From NCBI GenBank assembly GCA_018830485.1, contig JAHJRQ010000012.1, positions 62,001 to 126,000 on the forward strand: a stretch of 64,000 nucleotides of DNA. Direction: 5' to 3'. Position 1 is the stretch's first letter; each line of letters begins with the position of its first letter. Of this stretch, positions 17,917-28,135 are shown one piece after another. The position numbers and the translations under genes were made by a program. Source of the stretch: Pseudomonadota bacterium (GTDB lineage Bacteria; Desulfobacterota; Desulfobulbia; Desulfobulbales; Desulfurivibrionaceae). A model generated the notes under the pieces. The model was not told the DNA's origin. It ran no database searches and saw only the letters and a program-made list of their open reading frames with translations.

Positions 17917-20900
17917 ATGAATCTTCCACGAATCGCCACCTTGCGCCTGAGAACCAGAATTATCCTTGCCTGTGCTGTTTTTCTGCTGGCAGTGGGCATC
18001 GGTTCCAGCCTGCTGCTTCCGCGGCTCATGGATCTTGACGCGCTCAAGGCGAGAATGAGCGCTCAGGTAAACGCCAGGCTGGAGGGCACCCTGCACACCG
18101 ACCGGCTGGAATGGGCATGGCTGCCGCTCCCCCATCTGAACCTGTACAACACCCGTTTTGCCGGCGCTGATTCCTCCTTGGCCGCGCCCATGGCCAAGGT
18201 ATATCCGGATTGGCGGGCCTTGTTCCGTGGCCAGATCCGGATCGGCAAGGTTCTGCTGATTGATCCGGAACTCCATGTCAACAAGTTTCCCTCCTCGCTG
18301 TCCGCCCCCCCTGATCCCGCACTTGCCGGATTGAATGTGGTGATCCGCAACGGGACATTGCACGTTTCCGCCAACAGCCAGTGGCCTGCGCTGCAAAGCA
18401 GGGATTTTTCCCTGCGATCGCTGAACGGCAGAATCGCTGTAACCCTTGCCGCCATTGATCTCGATCTTTCCGGCAAACCCGCGGCTGACGAAGATCTTTC
18501 CCTCTCCGGCAAGTATCTGCGCAAGGATGCCTCCCACCGGTTTCAATTTTCCTGCCGCAATTTCAATCTCAACAGGATATTCCTCTCTTTTGCCCAGGGA
18601 GCCCTGGCGCCCGCCGACTCTCCGCTCAATCTCAGCGGCAGCTTTGAAGGCCGCGGACTTGAAAAAATCACCGGCAGGATCACGGGGGATTCCTCGTGCC
18701 TGCTTGCCTTGCCAAAGGATAAAAAGATCCTGCTGAGCTGCGGGGTTGTCGATCTGGCCTTTGTCAAGGATGGAGACGATCTGCTCTTGACGCTCAATGA
18801 GTTTGAAATGCAGGAGCCGGGGGTAAAAATCGCCGGCACGGTCCGGCGTTCCGCCGGAGCCGAGACAAACGCGGCGCCGGTGTGGCAGATCGATCTCAAG
18901 GGGGAGGACCTTGACCTGACCCGCATTCGCGCCGCTGTTCTCGCCATGTGGGGGGAGAACGAAATTGTCGAAGAGTTGGGATACATCGTGCAGAGCGGCA
19001 CGGTCGGCAAGGCCAGCTACAGCTTCAAGGGTGCTGCGGCTGATTTTCATTATGCCCGCAACATGCATATCATTGCCGAAGACATCGACGCCTCGGTCAA
19101 GGTTCCGGAAGTGGATCTGCTGCTGACCAATGTCAAGGGGAAGTTGCGGGTCGAAAACGGCTTGCTCATCGTGGATGGAGAGCAAGCCGTGATGGGCAAC
19201 AGCCGCGGCCGCAATGGCCGTCTGATTTTAGGTCTGCCGGATGATGAATTCACCTTCAAGCTCGATGTTGATCTTGACGCGGATCTTGCCGAACTTCCCG
19301 CTGTTTTGGCGCGGCTGGTCGACCATCCTCCCTTTCAGGCTGAACTGGCCCAATTCAGCGGCGTATCGGGCCGGGCGACCGGCCATCTTCACCTTGGCGA
19401 TGACCTGAGGGATTTTCAGGTTGCCATCGAGGTTGCCTCCATGCAGGGCAAGGGCCGTTACGCGCCGATGGCCTGGGACTTTGCCGTGGACGCAGGGGAG
19501 ATGACCATTGCCCCTCCCCTGGTGCGATGGCGGAACGTACGAGGGGAGTATGGCCCCCATGCGGTGAAGAAAACAGCCGGGCAGGTGCGGTGGCCGGACG
19601 ACGTTTTCCTGGATATAACCCAGCTTGACGGGGTGCTGGCCGCCAAGGAGCTGGAAAAGGAAGACCTTTCTTATTTCAAGGAGCTCAGCGGAGCGCTGCA
19701 CGAAAACATAACCCGGGTCGATGGCCGGATAGAACTGCGGAACACGGCAATTTCAGGAAAGGCTTCGGAGCCGAAGCTGTGGAAAGCGGACGCGGATGTC
19801 ATGGTGAAAAATCTTGTTGTGGAAACGCCGCGTCTGCCGGTTCCGCTCCGGATACAGCAGGGCAAGGGACATTTTTCAAACGCCTCGATCACGGTTTCCG
19901 AAGCCACGGGCGACATTTTCGGCGATTCGTTCACCCTGGGGGCTTCCTTGTCCCACCAGGACTTTGCCGCGTGGCGCGGGAATATTTCCTTGCAAGGCAA
20001 GGTCGGGCAGGACTTCGGACAATGGCTCAAGGAGCAGCAGCTTCTTTCCCCTGCCCTTTTCCCGCGCCTCCCCTTTCGGATGGAGGCTTTGCAGGTCGAT
20101 TTGCAGGAGGGAAAAACCCTGGCCAAGGGTGTGCTCCGGCCGGATGGGTCTATATTGCGCCCCGCCAAGGCAGATTTTTCAGTGGAATTCATCAGGGACG
20201 TTCCCCTGAAAATGTCCGCCCGCGTAACGAGCGGCAAAGAAGAGGCCGCGATCACCCTGGATTTTCTCGATAACACCAGGGAGACCTTTATTTTTTCCTG
20301 GAAGGGCGAATTGTCCAAGCAAACCGTCGATCAGTTGCTGGAGAAGAAAAACCTGCTGCAGGGCAGGATTGCCGGGGATTTCCAGCTCTACCTGCCCCAG
20401 GATCCCAACAAGGTGGCGTTTACCGGTGAAATCGAGGCCACGGATCTGCGCTGGTACCTTGACGGGAAGGATGACTCCTTTATCGATTTTCAGGAGCTTC
20501 GCCTTGCGGGGGTTGGCAAGGATCTCAAGGTGAGACGCTTGGCCTGTGCCTTGAACGAACGGGAATCCGTGCTGGTCAATGGCCTGGTCTCGCGGGTCGG
20601 CAGCGGACTTGCCTTGAGGCTCGATCTCGCCTCACCCGCGCTTTCCCGTCAAACCTTGTTGGATCTAAAGGATGCCCTGAAGCGGATCAAGGACAACGGC
20701 GCGCCTGCCTCTTCCACCGAAAAACCGCGGCAGGAGGCGTCGCCGTGGAATATTACCGGCACCGTTGTTTTTGATGTGGATGAATTCTCTTCCGGCCGCA
20801 AAACCGGGGAGAGTGATTCCGCCACCCTGGTCTGGCAGGAACTCAGGGGAGAAATACGGATTCATCCCCAGTGGCGGCTGTCCGCGCTCATAAATAATGG

Positions 20901-21648
20901 CCGTCTCTGCTGCCTGGACACCACCGGCGAATGGTTTTCCACCCCGGAGCTTGGGCACAGTCATTTTTCCTTGAACAGCGCCTGCCCCACCCCCCCTCGG
21001 TTTGAGACCGTCCTGCCGTGCCTTGGGTACCCGCAGGACCTCATTGCGGGGGAATTCTCCCTCAATGGCCGCCTGGAAGGAGTGTTGGACAACTGGAAGG
21101 ACGGGCATCTTCGGATAGACTCCCACCAGGGGCGGATTCTCCGCATGAAGCTTCTGGCAAAAATCTTCAGTGTGGTCAATATCACGGATCTTTTCAGCGT
21201 GGACCAGAGCGAAGGCGGACCCGGGATGTCTTCCCTGGGGTTTCCCTACACGGATCTTCTCCTCAAGGCGTATGTCAAGGAAAACGAGCTGATCATCGAC
21301 GAGGCGGTGGTGCGGGGAGAAGGGCTGAATCTTTTTGCCCGCGGCAAGATGAATCTCAGCACCTTTGAGTTGGACATCGTGGTCATGATTTCTCCCTTTA
21401 AAAGCCTTGACGCCATTGTCAGCAGAGTGCCTCTGGTGGGCAGGATAATCGGCGGGGAAACCGCCACCCTGGTCACCTTCCCGGTCGGAGTCACCGGCAA
21501 GGCAAGCGACCCCCGGGTTACCCTGCTGCCGCCTAGCGCTGTGGGAGAGGGATTGTTGAATATAGTCAAGCGGACATTGCTGCTGCCGTTTCACATCCTT
21601 TCCCCGGTTTTACCTGAGGCGACACCCGAGCCTGATAAAAAGCCGTAG
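17917..21648 (+). CDS. Large AsmA-like envelope protein
   Basis: 1243 aa with one N-terminal membrane helix (RIILACAVFLLAVGIGSSLL) and a long, mostly beta-rich periplasmic body. The N-terminus (LLPRLMDLDALKARMSAQ, then GTLHTDRLEWAWLPLPHLNL) and the C-terminus (FARGKMNLSTFELDIVVMIS, FPVGVTGKASDPRVTLLPPS) match AsmA/YhdP-type proteins. Members of this group are thought to form bridge-like lipid conduits between the membranes. Single gene in its direction, followed 21 bases later by an ArsR regulator. Function here is inferred from fold only. Confidence 0.82.
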   Translation: MNLPRIATLRLRTRIILACAVFLLAVGIGSSLLLPRLMDLDALKARMSAQVNARLEGTLHTDRLEWAWLPLPHLNLYNTRFAGADSSLAAPMAKVYPDWRALFRGQIRIGKVLLIDPELHVNKFPSSLSAPPDPALAGLNVVIRNGTLHVSANSQWPALQSRDFSLRSLNGRIAVTLAAIDLDLSGKPAADEDLSLSGKYLRKDASHRFQFSCRNFNLNRIFLSFAQGALAPADSPLNLSGSFEGRGLEKITGRITGDSSCLLALPKDKKILLSCGVVDLAFVKDGDDLLLTLNEFEMQEPGVKIAGTVRRSAGAETNAAPVWQIDLKGEDLDLTRIRAAVLAMWGENEIVEELGYIVQSGTVGKASYSFKGAAADFHYARNMHIIAEDIDASVKVPEVDLLLTNVKGKLRVENGLLIVDGEQAVMGNSRGRNGRLILGLPDDEFTFKLDVDLDADLAELPAVLARLVDHPPFQAELAQFSGVSGRATGHLHLGDDLRDFQVAIEVASMQGKGRYAPMAWDFAVDAGEMTIAPPLVRWRNVRGEYGPHAVKKTAGQVRWPDDVFLDITQLDGVLAAKELEKEDLSYFKELSGALHENITRVDGRIELRNTAISGKASEPKLWKADADVMVKNLVVETPRLPVPLRIQQGKGHFSNASITVSEATGDIFGDSFTLGASLSHQDFAAWRGNISLQGKVGQDFGQWLKEQQLLSPALFPRLPFRMEALQVDLQEGKTLAKGVLRPDGSILRPAKADFSVEFIRDVPLKMSARVTSGKEEAAITLDFLDNTRETFIFSWKGELSKQTVDQLLEKKNLLQGRIAGDFQLYLPQDPNKVAFTGEIEATDLRWYLDGKDDSFIDFQELRLAGVGKDLKVRRLACALNERESVLVNGLVSRVGSGLALRLDLASPALSRQTLLDLKDALKRIKDNGAPASSTEKPRQEASPWNITGTVVFDVDEFSSGRKTGESDSATLVWQELRGEIRIHPQWRLSALINNGRLCCLDTTGEWFSTPELGHSHFSLNSACPTPPRFETVLPCLGYPQDLIAGEFSLNGRLEGVLDNWKDGHLRIDSHQGRILRMKLLAKIFSVVNITDLFSVDQSEGGPGMSSLGFPYTDLLLKAYVKENELIIDEAVVRGEGLNLFARGKMNLSTFELDIVVMISPFKSLDAIVSRVPLVGRIIGGETATLVTFPVGVTGKASDPRVTLLPPSAVGEGLLNIVKRTLLLPFHILSPVLPEATPEPDKKP

Positions 21649-21669
21649 CTGTAAACAAGAGGGAAAACC

Positions 21670-22011
21670 ATGAGAGAATTTGTCCGCCTCATGAAGGCGC
21701 TGTCCGACCAGAACCGGGTAAAGATCATCTCGATGCTTGGGGTGCGGGAGCTGTGCGTCTGTGAGTTGACCGCGCTTCTCGGCGTGGCCCAGCCCACGGT
21801 GTCCAAGCATCTGCGCATCCTTGAGGATGTAGGGCTGGTTTCTTTCCGCAAGGAGGGAAACTGGATCATATACCGGTTGAACAACGAGTGCCCGGAGCAG
21901 GGACGGACCATGCTCGGCCTGGTTGATCAGTGGCTGGGTAAGGCGCCCGAGATAGAGGGGGTACGGGGGAGATTGCCGGAGGTGCGGCATTTGCGGAAAA
22001 TAACAGCCTAA
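21670..22011 (+). CDS. ArsR-family metalloregulator
   Basis: A 113-aa winged-helix repressor. The N-terminal RLMKALSDQNRVKIISMLG is the family hallmark, the ELCVCEL segment at the start of the metal-binding helix has the CxC pair used for As(III)/Sb(III) or soft-metal sensing, and VAQPTVSKHLRILEDVGLV is the recognition helix. No arsenic resistance gene is adjacent, so the target is unknown. It starts 21 bases after the AsmA-like gene with a GAGGG site. Confidence 0.92.
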   Translation: MREFVRLMKALSDQNRVKIISMLGVRELCVCELTALLGVAQPTVSKHLRILEDVGLVSFRKEGNWIIYRLNNECPEQGRTMLGLVDQWLGKAPEIEGVRGRLPEVRHLRKITA

Positions 22012-22033
22012 GCGGTGTTTTCGGCGCCGTGCC

Positions 22034-22471
22034 TCAGGCAAGGCGAAAAAGCCCTTTCAGCCAGTTGCCTGCCACTGGGGGCTGGCCGGCAAGAAAGGCA
22101 TGCAGTTTGGCAATGTTCGGGTCTTCCGGGGGGGCAAGAAATTCCAGCCCGAGTTCAAAATGCTTGCTCGGGCTGGAAAGTACATGGTCGAACCAGACGG
22201 GATGGGCGGGGAGAACAAGGCGGTCCTCCCCGGGTTTGTCAATTAGCTCAAGCTGGATGATCTTTGCCTGGTCGTCTTTGCAGGCATAAAAGAGATGGTA
22301 GCGGCCGGTGCGGATGTGGGGAACGGACAGACGGGCTCCGTAGAGCGAGATGTCTAACAAGGTTCCCGAAAGGGGATCGGCGAGACTCAGCCTGTTTTTC
22401 GTGTCGCGCAGGATAAGCGTGACCGCCATGCTGACGTTGAACCGTCTTGCCCGTCGATGTTCTTGCCCCAT
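22034..22471 (-). CDS. PilZ-domain protein (probable c-di-GMP receptor)
   Basis: About 145 aa from ATG 22471 (the open frame extends further upstream). The RRARRFNVSMAVTL stretch supplies the RxxxR motif, and GTLLDISLYGARLSVP supplies a D/NxSxxG-type motif (DISLYG), the two parts of a PilZ c-di-GMP site. The rest is a small beta barrel ending ELGLEFLAPPED. Stand-alone receptor with no obvious partner nearby. Confidence 0.8.
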   Translation of the reverse strand: MGQEHRRARRFNVSMAVTLILRDTKNRLSLADPLSGTLLDISLYGARLSVPHIRTGRYHLFYACKDDQAKIIQLELIDKPGEDRLVLPAHPVWFDHVLSSPSKHFELGLEFLAPPEDPNIAKLHAFLAGQPPVAGNWLKGLFRLA

Positions 22472-22609
22472 ACCTTTTCGCCCCGGGGAAAACCCTTGCC
22501 CCCATGTCGTGCAATGCCGCTCGCTCCTCCCCAGCAATACTATTATACGATATTCCTGTAACACGTTGATGTCAAAGAAATTTTTCCCGATTCCCAGGAA
22601 AAAATCCCG

Positions 22610-23233
22610 TTAATCCATTTTTTTGTCCTGTATTTCATTGAGAATTTCGCTGACCAATTGACCGTTGGGCGCTGTGGCCATGGGATTGAGGCTGATCAGT
22701 TCCTGCCAGGCGTCAATGGTGCCGGAGTGGTCCTTGAGATCATAGAGCAGAACGACTCCCTTATTGAATCGGGCGGTTTCATGTTTGGCATTCACCTGGA
22801 TGGCCCGGTCAAAGGAAGCGATGGCCTGCTGGGGATTGCCAACCCTCCGGTACATGACCCCCAGGTCGGTGAGCACATCGGCATTATTGGGGGCCAGAGC
22901 CAGGGACTTGCTGTAGGCATTGATCGCCTTGTCCGCCTGGTCGGAGTCAAAATAGAGATTGCCGAGGCTGGTCCAGGCCTCGATGTTCTGAGGATTTTTT
23001 TGCACCTCGAGTTCGAGGTGCAACAGGTGCTGGGCCTGTTCGGCGGTGAGCTTCCCGGCTTGCGCTTCCGGCTGTCCCGTGGCGACCGTGGCCCCTCCCT
23101 CGCTTGCCGGGCTCTTGTAGATGCTGAAGACGATCCCGGAGAGAAAGCCGATGATCAGGCAGCAGAGGCCGATAACAAGCACGATTTCCGTTTTGTAGCC
23201 ACCTGCTGAAGATTGTTCGGGTTGTGATGCCAT
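22610..23233 (-). CDS. Membrane-anchored TPR protein
   Basis: 207 aa. A transmembrane helix (about residues 17-38, IVLVIGLCCLIIGFLSGIVF) is followed by a variable linker and about three tetratricopeptide repeats (EAWTSLGNLYFDSDQADKAI, DVLTDLGVMYRRVGNPQQAI, ARFNKGVVLLYDLKD). Such proteins scaffold complexes at the membrane; no specific partner can be named. Preceded on the minus strand by ~145 bases with no gene. Confidence 0.85.
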   Translation of the reverse strand: MASQPEQSSAGGYKTEIVLVIGLCCLIIGFLSGIVFSIYKSPASEGGATVATGQPEAQAGKLTAEQAQHLLHLELEVQKNPQNIEAWTSLGNLYFDSDQADKAINAYSKSLALAPNNADVLTDLGVMYRRVGNPQQAIASFDRAIQVNAKHETARFNKGVVLLYDLKDHSGTIDAWQELISLNPMATAPNGQLVSEILNEIQDKKMD

Positions 23234-23378
23234 GGGGTGAAGCCTCCTTCCTTGGTTTGGGTTGAGTAGTGCGCGGGGTCAAATCGTTACACAAACAAGA
23301 ACAGTAATTGATGCACCCTGTCACGCTTCTGTGACACGCACGGGAGGATAAAAGTTCCCGGGAAATGCACGGATCGGC

Positions 23379-26300
23379 TCATGTACCCAGCTCATGCACC
23401 AAAAGGGTGCATCCGGCCGCAAGCTGGAGCGCCTCGTCAACGATGCGGCGGTGGTGGGTGAAGAGGATGACCTGGGTTTTTTCGGCCAACTGCCCGAGAA
23501 TTTTCAGGGCGGCCCCGGACCGGGCGTCGTCGGCGTTCACCAGGATGTCGTCCAGGATCAAAGGCATGGGCTCATGGTTGGCAAGACGCCATTCCAAAGA
23601 AGCCAACCGCAGGGCGAGATAGAGCTGGTCCCTGGTGCCGGAGCTCATCCGTTCCACCAACACCCTGGTGCCGTTTGACCGTATTCCCACCAGCACCGGT
23701 CGGCCCTCGTCATCCTCATCGGCACGCAATCCGGCAAAAGAGCCCAAGGTAAGTTCGCTGAAATACCGGGAGGTGATGGCCAGCACCGGGGTCTGATTTT
23801 CGCTGCGAAACCGCTCGATCTCGCTGTTCAGGACGTACCCGGCCACCTTGAGCAGGACATAGCGCTCCGACAGCCGCCGTATTTTGGCGAGCAGCCTGGC
23901 GCCCTCCTCCGCAGCCTCGGCGGCCCTGGCATTGCCGTCCATCTGCCGGAGCTGGTTTTTCTTTTCGCCGATGAGCACGGAGAACCGCTTGCCGTCCGGG
24001 GCCAGGTCCTGCTCGATTTTTTGACTCAGTCGGGCGATTTCTTCGGGGAGTGCATCCGGGTCGATCCGTGCGGCCTGACCCTCCAGTTCGGCAAGGGAAA
24101 GGCCGCCCGCACCCTCGATGAGGATGTGTTCGGTTTGGGCGAGGTGGTCTAACAGACTGTGGTATCGGGCCGAGCGTTTCTCCGCCGCCTCCAGTTCTTC
24201 CGGCAAAACCTTTCCGGCCAGGCGGCAGAGTTCCGCGAGCTGATGCCTGGCTAAAAGCGTTTCTTCCGCCAGACGAAGTTTCTCCTCCATGGCCGCTTGT
24301 GTTTCCTGGGCATACCGGGCGTGGAGGGTTCGATCGTTTCTCGCCTGATTGAGCAGGGCCTTGAGCTGCGCCACGATTTGCGCGGCCGGTTGTCCCATGA
24401 GCCCTGGCGCGATGTCTCGGGCCAGGGCCAGAGCCGCCTCCTCGAATCGCCCGGCGTCGCGGTCGATCCCCTCAATCCGCTTGCGGAGCTCGTCGGCCTC
24501 TTTCAGTCTGGCAAAACAGTTGTGCAGATTTTCCAGCACATCCCCGGCCTCGGCAGGGTGGATCCGCCGGTTGCCGCCAAGGCTGCCGACCACCTCCTGC
24601 CACTCCTGCCGCCAGAGTCCAAGCTCTTCCGTGAAGCGAATTTTTTCATTTTCTGCCTGGAGGTGTTCACCTTCCAGGGCCGCTTTCTTTTCAAGGAGCC
24701 TCTGCCGCTTGTCTTCAATGGCCGTGAGCCGTTCCAGTCCATCCTCAACCTGGAGCAGGATCGGCTCAAGCTCCTTGCCCCGGGGCGAGGGGCGTTCTCC
24801 AAGTCCGGCTAGTTCCCGGAGCAGTGTCGTGCTGATTTTCTCCCGCTCCGAGCTTTTTCTTTCCAGTTCGACTTCCCTTGCCTGCAATTCCTCCGCGCTG
24901 AGCCGGAGAGCGGCGGCCTCGGCCAGCCAGGCCAGCATCTCCGCCGGAGAAAGGGGGGGGATTGCGCAGGGCTGCCACAGGCTGCGCCACTCCGTATCCA
25001 TGTCCGTAAAAGCCAGGCTGAGCTGGGCCGCGTTGTTCTCCAGTTCGGCCAGAGCCCCTTCGAGGCTCTGCTGCTCTGCCCGCAAGGACGCGAAGGCCTG
25101 GACCCGGTCTGCCTCGTGTCGGAGACGATCCGCCACCGTATCCGCCAGGGCCACCTTTTTTTCATAGGCCTCGGGCAGGGGCTGGTCCTGCCCGAAGGCA
25201 ACATCTTCTCCGGCAAGGTCTTCGCCCTTGAGCCACTGGCGGCGGAGCAGCTCCCACCCCTTGTCGCGCTGGGTCCGGATCAGGACAAGCGCTTCCTCAG
25301 TGGGCGCGTTTCCGGAAATTTCCCGTTGCCGGATGTCGGCCTGCACCTCTGCCAGCCTCTTGCGCAAACGTTCCCCTTCCTGCTGGCTCTCCCTTTGCCG
25401 CGCCGTCTGCTCAGTATGGGCGGCCTCGTATTTTCGCACCGTTTCCGGCAGGGGAAGAGGCAGGAGACGGAACTCCGCGAGATTGCCGGACCAGAGGGGC
25501 AGCCGCTCCAGTCCCTGAAGGCAGGTGCGTTTTTTTTCTTCTATAATCCTGGCCTTTTCCGTCAGGTCCGCATCGAGTCCCCCGGATTTCCTGGCCATCC
25601 GCAAGGCCTGGCTCAGGCCCGCCGTGTTTTTGGCTAACGGCAATCCGGCCAGATCCCTGTCGATTTTCCCCAGTTCCCCGCCAATCTCCAGCAGCCGTTT
25701 TTCGCTCTGGCTGAGGCCCTGCTGCAAGCCTTCGTGTCTGGCAGCCAGATGCCCGATAATCTTTCTTCTGCCGGAAACAGCCCGGAGGGTTTCCACCTGC
25801 TCCAAAGAGATATCCTGCCGCACCAGCCTGAGAAAATCGGCAGCCTCACCCTTGCTGCTGATCCGCATGCCTTCAAGACGGGGCCGGTCCTCCCTGCCCT
25901 TTTTGTATTCCCCCAGCCGCTCGTGCAGCTCCTCGATGGCATCCTCCGCCTCAAGCACCGGCTGACGGGCGGAAACAGTCGCTATTTTCCCCTGCATCTC
26001 CCTGAGCTTGGCCGCAACAACGGTTTCCTTGTGGGCCAGGGTGTGGAGCGTTCTGTCGATCTCCTGGCGCCGATCGGAAAAATCATCGTCCAGTTCCACG
26101 ACCTCGCCCAAGTCGACAAGTTGCTGCCGGAGCGCATTGCGTCGGACAAGCTGGGGCAGCAGTTGGTGGATGCGTTCCAGTTGCCTGCGGCGCCGTTCTT
26201 TTTGCCCATGCTGCTCTTCGATACCCTTGAGGGCAACCTGTGCCGCCTGCAACTCATTGTTCAACTCGTGCCACTCCCGGCTGGAAAGCGAGGCCTCCCG

Positions 26301-26879
26301 CACGATTTTCTGGGTTTCCTTGTAGGCGGCCAGGGCCTCGTTGATCTCCCGCTTTGTGCCGCGGGCCGTGAACAACGCCTCGGCCTCGTTCTCCAGCCCG
26401 GCAAGCACCCCGCGCAGGGAAGAGATTCCCGCCCCGGCGGAAAAAAGGGCCTGGCCCACCTCGCCTTTCTGGGCCAGGATATCCTCTCCGCCCCGGATGA
26501 GGTCCCCATGGCTTAAGCCGTACAGCGCTTCGAACACCGACTTTTCGGCGATGGGCAAAAATCCGGCCAACGCTTCCGGGGCAAGCGGATTGCCGTGCAG
26601 GTCAAGGATATCGCCTTTCCGCTTTTTGCGCCGGTAAAAGGCAAGCTCCCGGCTGTCTTCCGCCTGCAGGCAGCCGCCCACCAGCAACTGATCGTTGGCA
26701 TGGAGGAAATTATCGGGGGTTTGGTGGTCAAAACCGAAGAGCCAGGCCTTGAGCGCCCGGAGGGTGCTGCTCTTCCCGGCCTCGTTGGGACCGTAGACAA
26801 TGTGCAGGCCAGGGCCAAGCTCCAGGGTGCGGCCGGTGAAGGGGCCAAAGGCCTTGAGTTCGAGTCGGGCAATCCTCAC
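23379..26879 (-). CDS. YhaN/SbcC-like AAA ATPase (DNA repair-type SMC-like protein)
   Basis: 1166 aa with head-coil-head layout. The N-terminal half-head has MRIARLELKAFGPF and Walker A in VYGPNEAGKSSTLRALKAWL. About 800 residues of Glu/Arg/Leu-rich coiled coil follow. The C-terminal half-head has the signature ERMSSGTRDQLYLALRLASL, Walker B PLILDDILVNADD and the switch VILFTHHRR. This matches YhaN rather than classic SbcC. The gene overlaps the end of the nuclease gene (ATGA). The pair should process DNA ends like Mre11-Rad50. Confidence 0.92.
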   Translation of the reverse strand: MRIARLELKAFGPFTGRTLELGPGLHIVYGPNEAGKSSTLRALKAWLFGFDHQTPDNFLHANDQLLVGGCLQAEDSRELAFYRRKKRKGDILDLHGNPLAPEALAGFLPIAEKSVFEALYGLSHGDLIRGGEDILAQKGEVGQALFSAGAGISSLRGVLAGLENEAEALFTARGTKREINEALAAYKETQKIVREASLSSREWHELNNELQAAQVALKGIEEQHGQKERRRRQLERIHQLLPQLVRRNALRQQLVDLGEVVELDDDFSDRRQEIDRTLHTLAHKETVVAAKLREMQGKIATVSARQPVLEAEDAIEELHERLGEYKKGREDRPRLEGMRISSKGEAADFLRLVRQDISLEQVETLRAVSGRRKIIGHLAARHEGLQQGLSQSEKRLLEIGGELGKIDRDLAGLPLAKNTAGLSQALRMARKSGGLDADLTEKARIIEEKKRTCLQGLERLPLWSGNLAEFRLLPLPLPETVRKYEAAHTEQTARQRESQQEGERLRKRLAEVQADIRQREISGNAPTEEALVLIRTQRDKGWELLRRQWLKGEDLAGEDVAFGQDQPLPEAYEKKVALADTVADRLRHEADRVQAFASLRAEQQSLEGALAELENNAAQLSLAFTDMDTEWRSLWQPCAIPPLSPAEMLAWLAEAAALRLSAEELQAREVELERKSSEREKISTTLLRELAGLGERPSPRGKELEPILLQVEDGLERLTAIEDKRQRLLEKKAALEGEHLQAENEKIRFTEELGLWRQEWQEVVGSLGGNRRIHPAEAGDVLENLHNCFARLKEADELRKRIEGIDRDAGRFEEAALALARDIAPGLMGQPAAQIVAQLKALLNQARNDRTLHARYAQETQAAMEEKLRLAEETLLARHQLAELCRLAGKVLPEELEAAEKRSARYHSLLDHLAQTEHILIEGAGGLSLAELEGQAARIDPDALPEEIARLSQKIEQDLAPDGKRFSVLIGEKKNQLRQMDGNARAAEAAEEGARLLAKIRRLSERYVLLKVAGYVLNSEIERFRSENQTPVLAITSRYFSELTLGSFAGLRADEDDEGRPVLVGIRSNGTRVLVERMSSGTRDQLYLALRLASLEWRLANHEPMPLILDDILVNADDARSGAALKILGQLAEKTQVILFTHHRRIVDEALQLAAGCTLLVHELGT

Positions 26880-28132
26880 CGGCGTCCCCCCTGCCCCAGA
26901 AGTCTGGCGATGAGCATTTCCTTGATCTCTTCGCGCAGGTCGCTTGCTTCGGAAATTGATGCGGGAACAAGCCCGCCCTCGTGCAGGAGCTCCGGAGGCA
27001 GTTTTTTCTGCAGCTCCCCGATCCCAGGCACCAGTTCCATGAGTGCTGCCGGTTCAAAATCCAGACGCTCAATGGCCTGGATGAGTTCCGCAATTGGCGT
27101 TTCCTCGCCGAGGTCCGCCGCAAGCGCCACGGGCCGCTGGGTGGCAAACACCACTTTTTCCAGCCACATCTCGCCGAGCCCTGCGGCAAGCCCGCGAAAT
27201 TCTTCGGTCAGGAGAGCGGAATCACGGTGGAGTTCGGCATGGAGCGGGCTTTTCCCAGCCAGTTGCAACCGGATTGCCAGGGGTCTGCCCTCGGCTTTGG
27301 CCTGTTCCGTTTCCATCCCCTGCCGGACCGCATCAATGGCTAAATCCATTGTGGCGCAGTCCGTGAGATCAACCCGGCACAGGGACCAACGCAGGACATC
27401 CAGGTGGCGGTGCTCGACCGCAGCGATGCGCCCCTCCTCCACCCGCACCAGGGTGCCCCCTTTTGCTCCTGTCTCATGGATATGCCTGCCCTGGATATTG
27501 CCGGGGAAAACGATCCAGGGCGATCGGCTCAGCTCCTCGCGGAGATGGACATGGCCAAGGGCCCAGTAGTCATAGCCTCTGACGATAAGATCGTCGAGGG
27601 AGCACGGGGCATAGGATTCATGGCCCTCTCTGCCGGTGAGGGAGGTATGGAGCAGGCCGATGTTCAGATAGTGCGGGAGACCTTGGGGATACGTGCGGGC
27701 AATATTTTCGGTCAGGACTCTTTTGTCGTAGCCCTGGCCATGCACCGCAACACCCAACTCTTCGAGGAGTACGGTTTCCGGCTGCTTCGTGGAAAAAAGG
27801 TGGACATTATCCGGCAAGCGCAGGGATTTGGTGATCTGGCTTGCCGCGTCATGGTTGCCCGAGGCCAGGAAGACCCGGATATTCTCCTTGCGCAGCATGC
27901 CCATACGATTGACAAAGAAAAGACCGGTGTTGTAATCCTTCCACTCGCCATCGTAGAGATCGCCGGACAACAAGACAAAGGCGACCCGTTCCGCAATGGC
28001 CAGGTCGATCAGGTTGTCGAACGCCCTTCTCGTTGCCTGACGGATTTGGCCAACCGGTGCATCGGCGTAAGACTCCAGGCCGCGCAAGGGGCTGTCGAGG
28101 TGGATATCCGCAGCGTGGAGAAAGGTGAACAT
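26876..28132 (-). CDS. YhaO/SbcD-like DNA exonuclease (metallophosphoesterase)
   Basis: 418 aa. Metallophosphoesterase motifs run in order: FLHAADIHLDSPLRGLE, LLSGDLYDGEW, VFLASGNHD, IGLLHTSLTG and YWALGHVHLRE. The C-terminal ~150 residues form the capping and partner-binding region. Works with the ATPase encoded by the overlapping next gene. It starts three bases after the stop of a 32-codon ORF, so translation of that ORF may be coupled to it. Confidence 0.92.
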   Translation of the reverse strand: MFTFLHAADIHLDSPLRGLESYADAPVGQIRQATRRAFDNLIDLAIAERVAFVLLSGDLYDGEWKDYNTGLFFVNRMGMLRKENIRVFLASGNHDAASQITKSLRLPDNVHLFSTKQPETVLLEELGVAVHGQGYDKRVLTENIARTYPQGLPHYLNIGLLHTSLTGREGHESYAPCSLDDLIVRGYDYWALGHVHLREELSRSPWIVFPGNIQGRHIHETGAKGGTLVRVEEGRIAAVEHRHLDVLRWSLCRVDLTDCATMDLAIDAVRQGMETEQAKAEGRPLAIRLQLAGKSPLHAELHRDSALLTEEFRGLAAGLGEMWLEKVVFATQRPVALAADLGEETPIAELIQAIERLDFEPAALMELVPGIGELQKKLPPELLHEGGLVPASISEASDLREEIKEMLIARLLGQGGRR

Positions 28133-28135
28133 GGC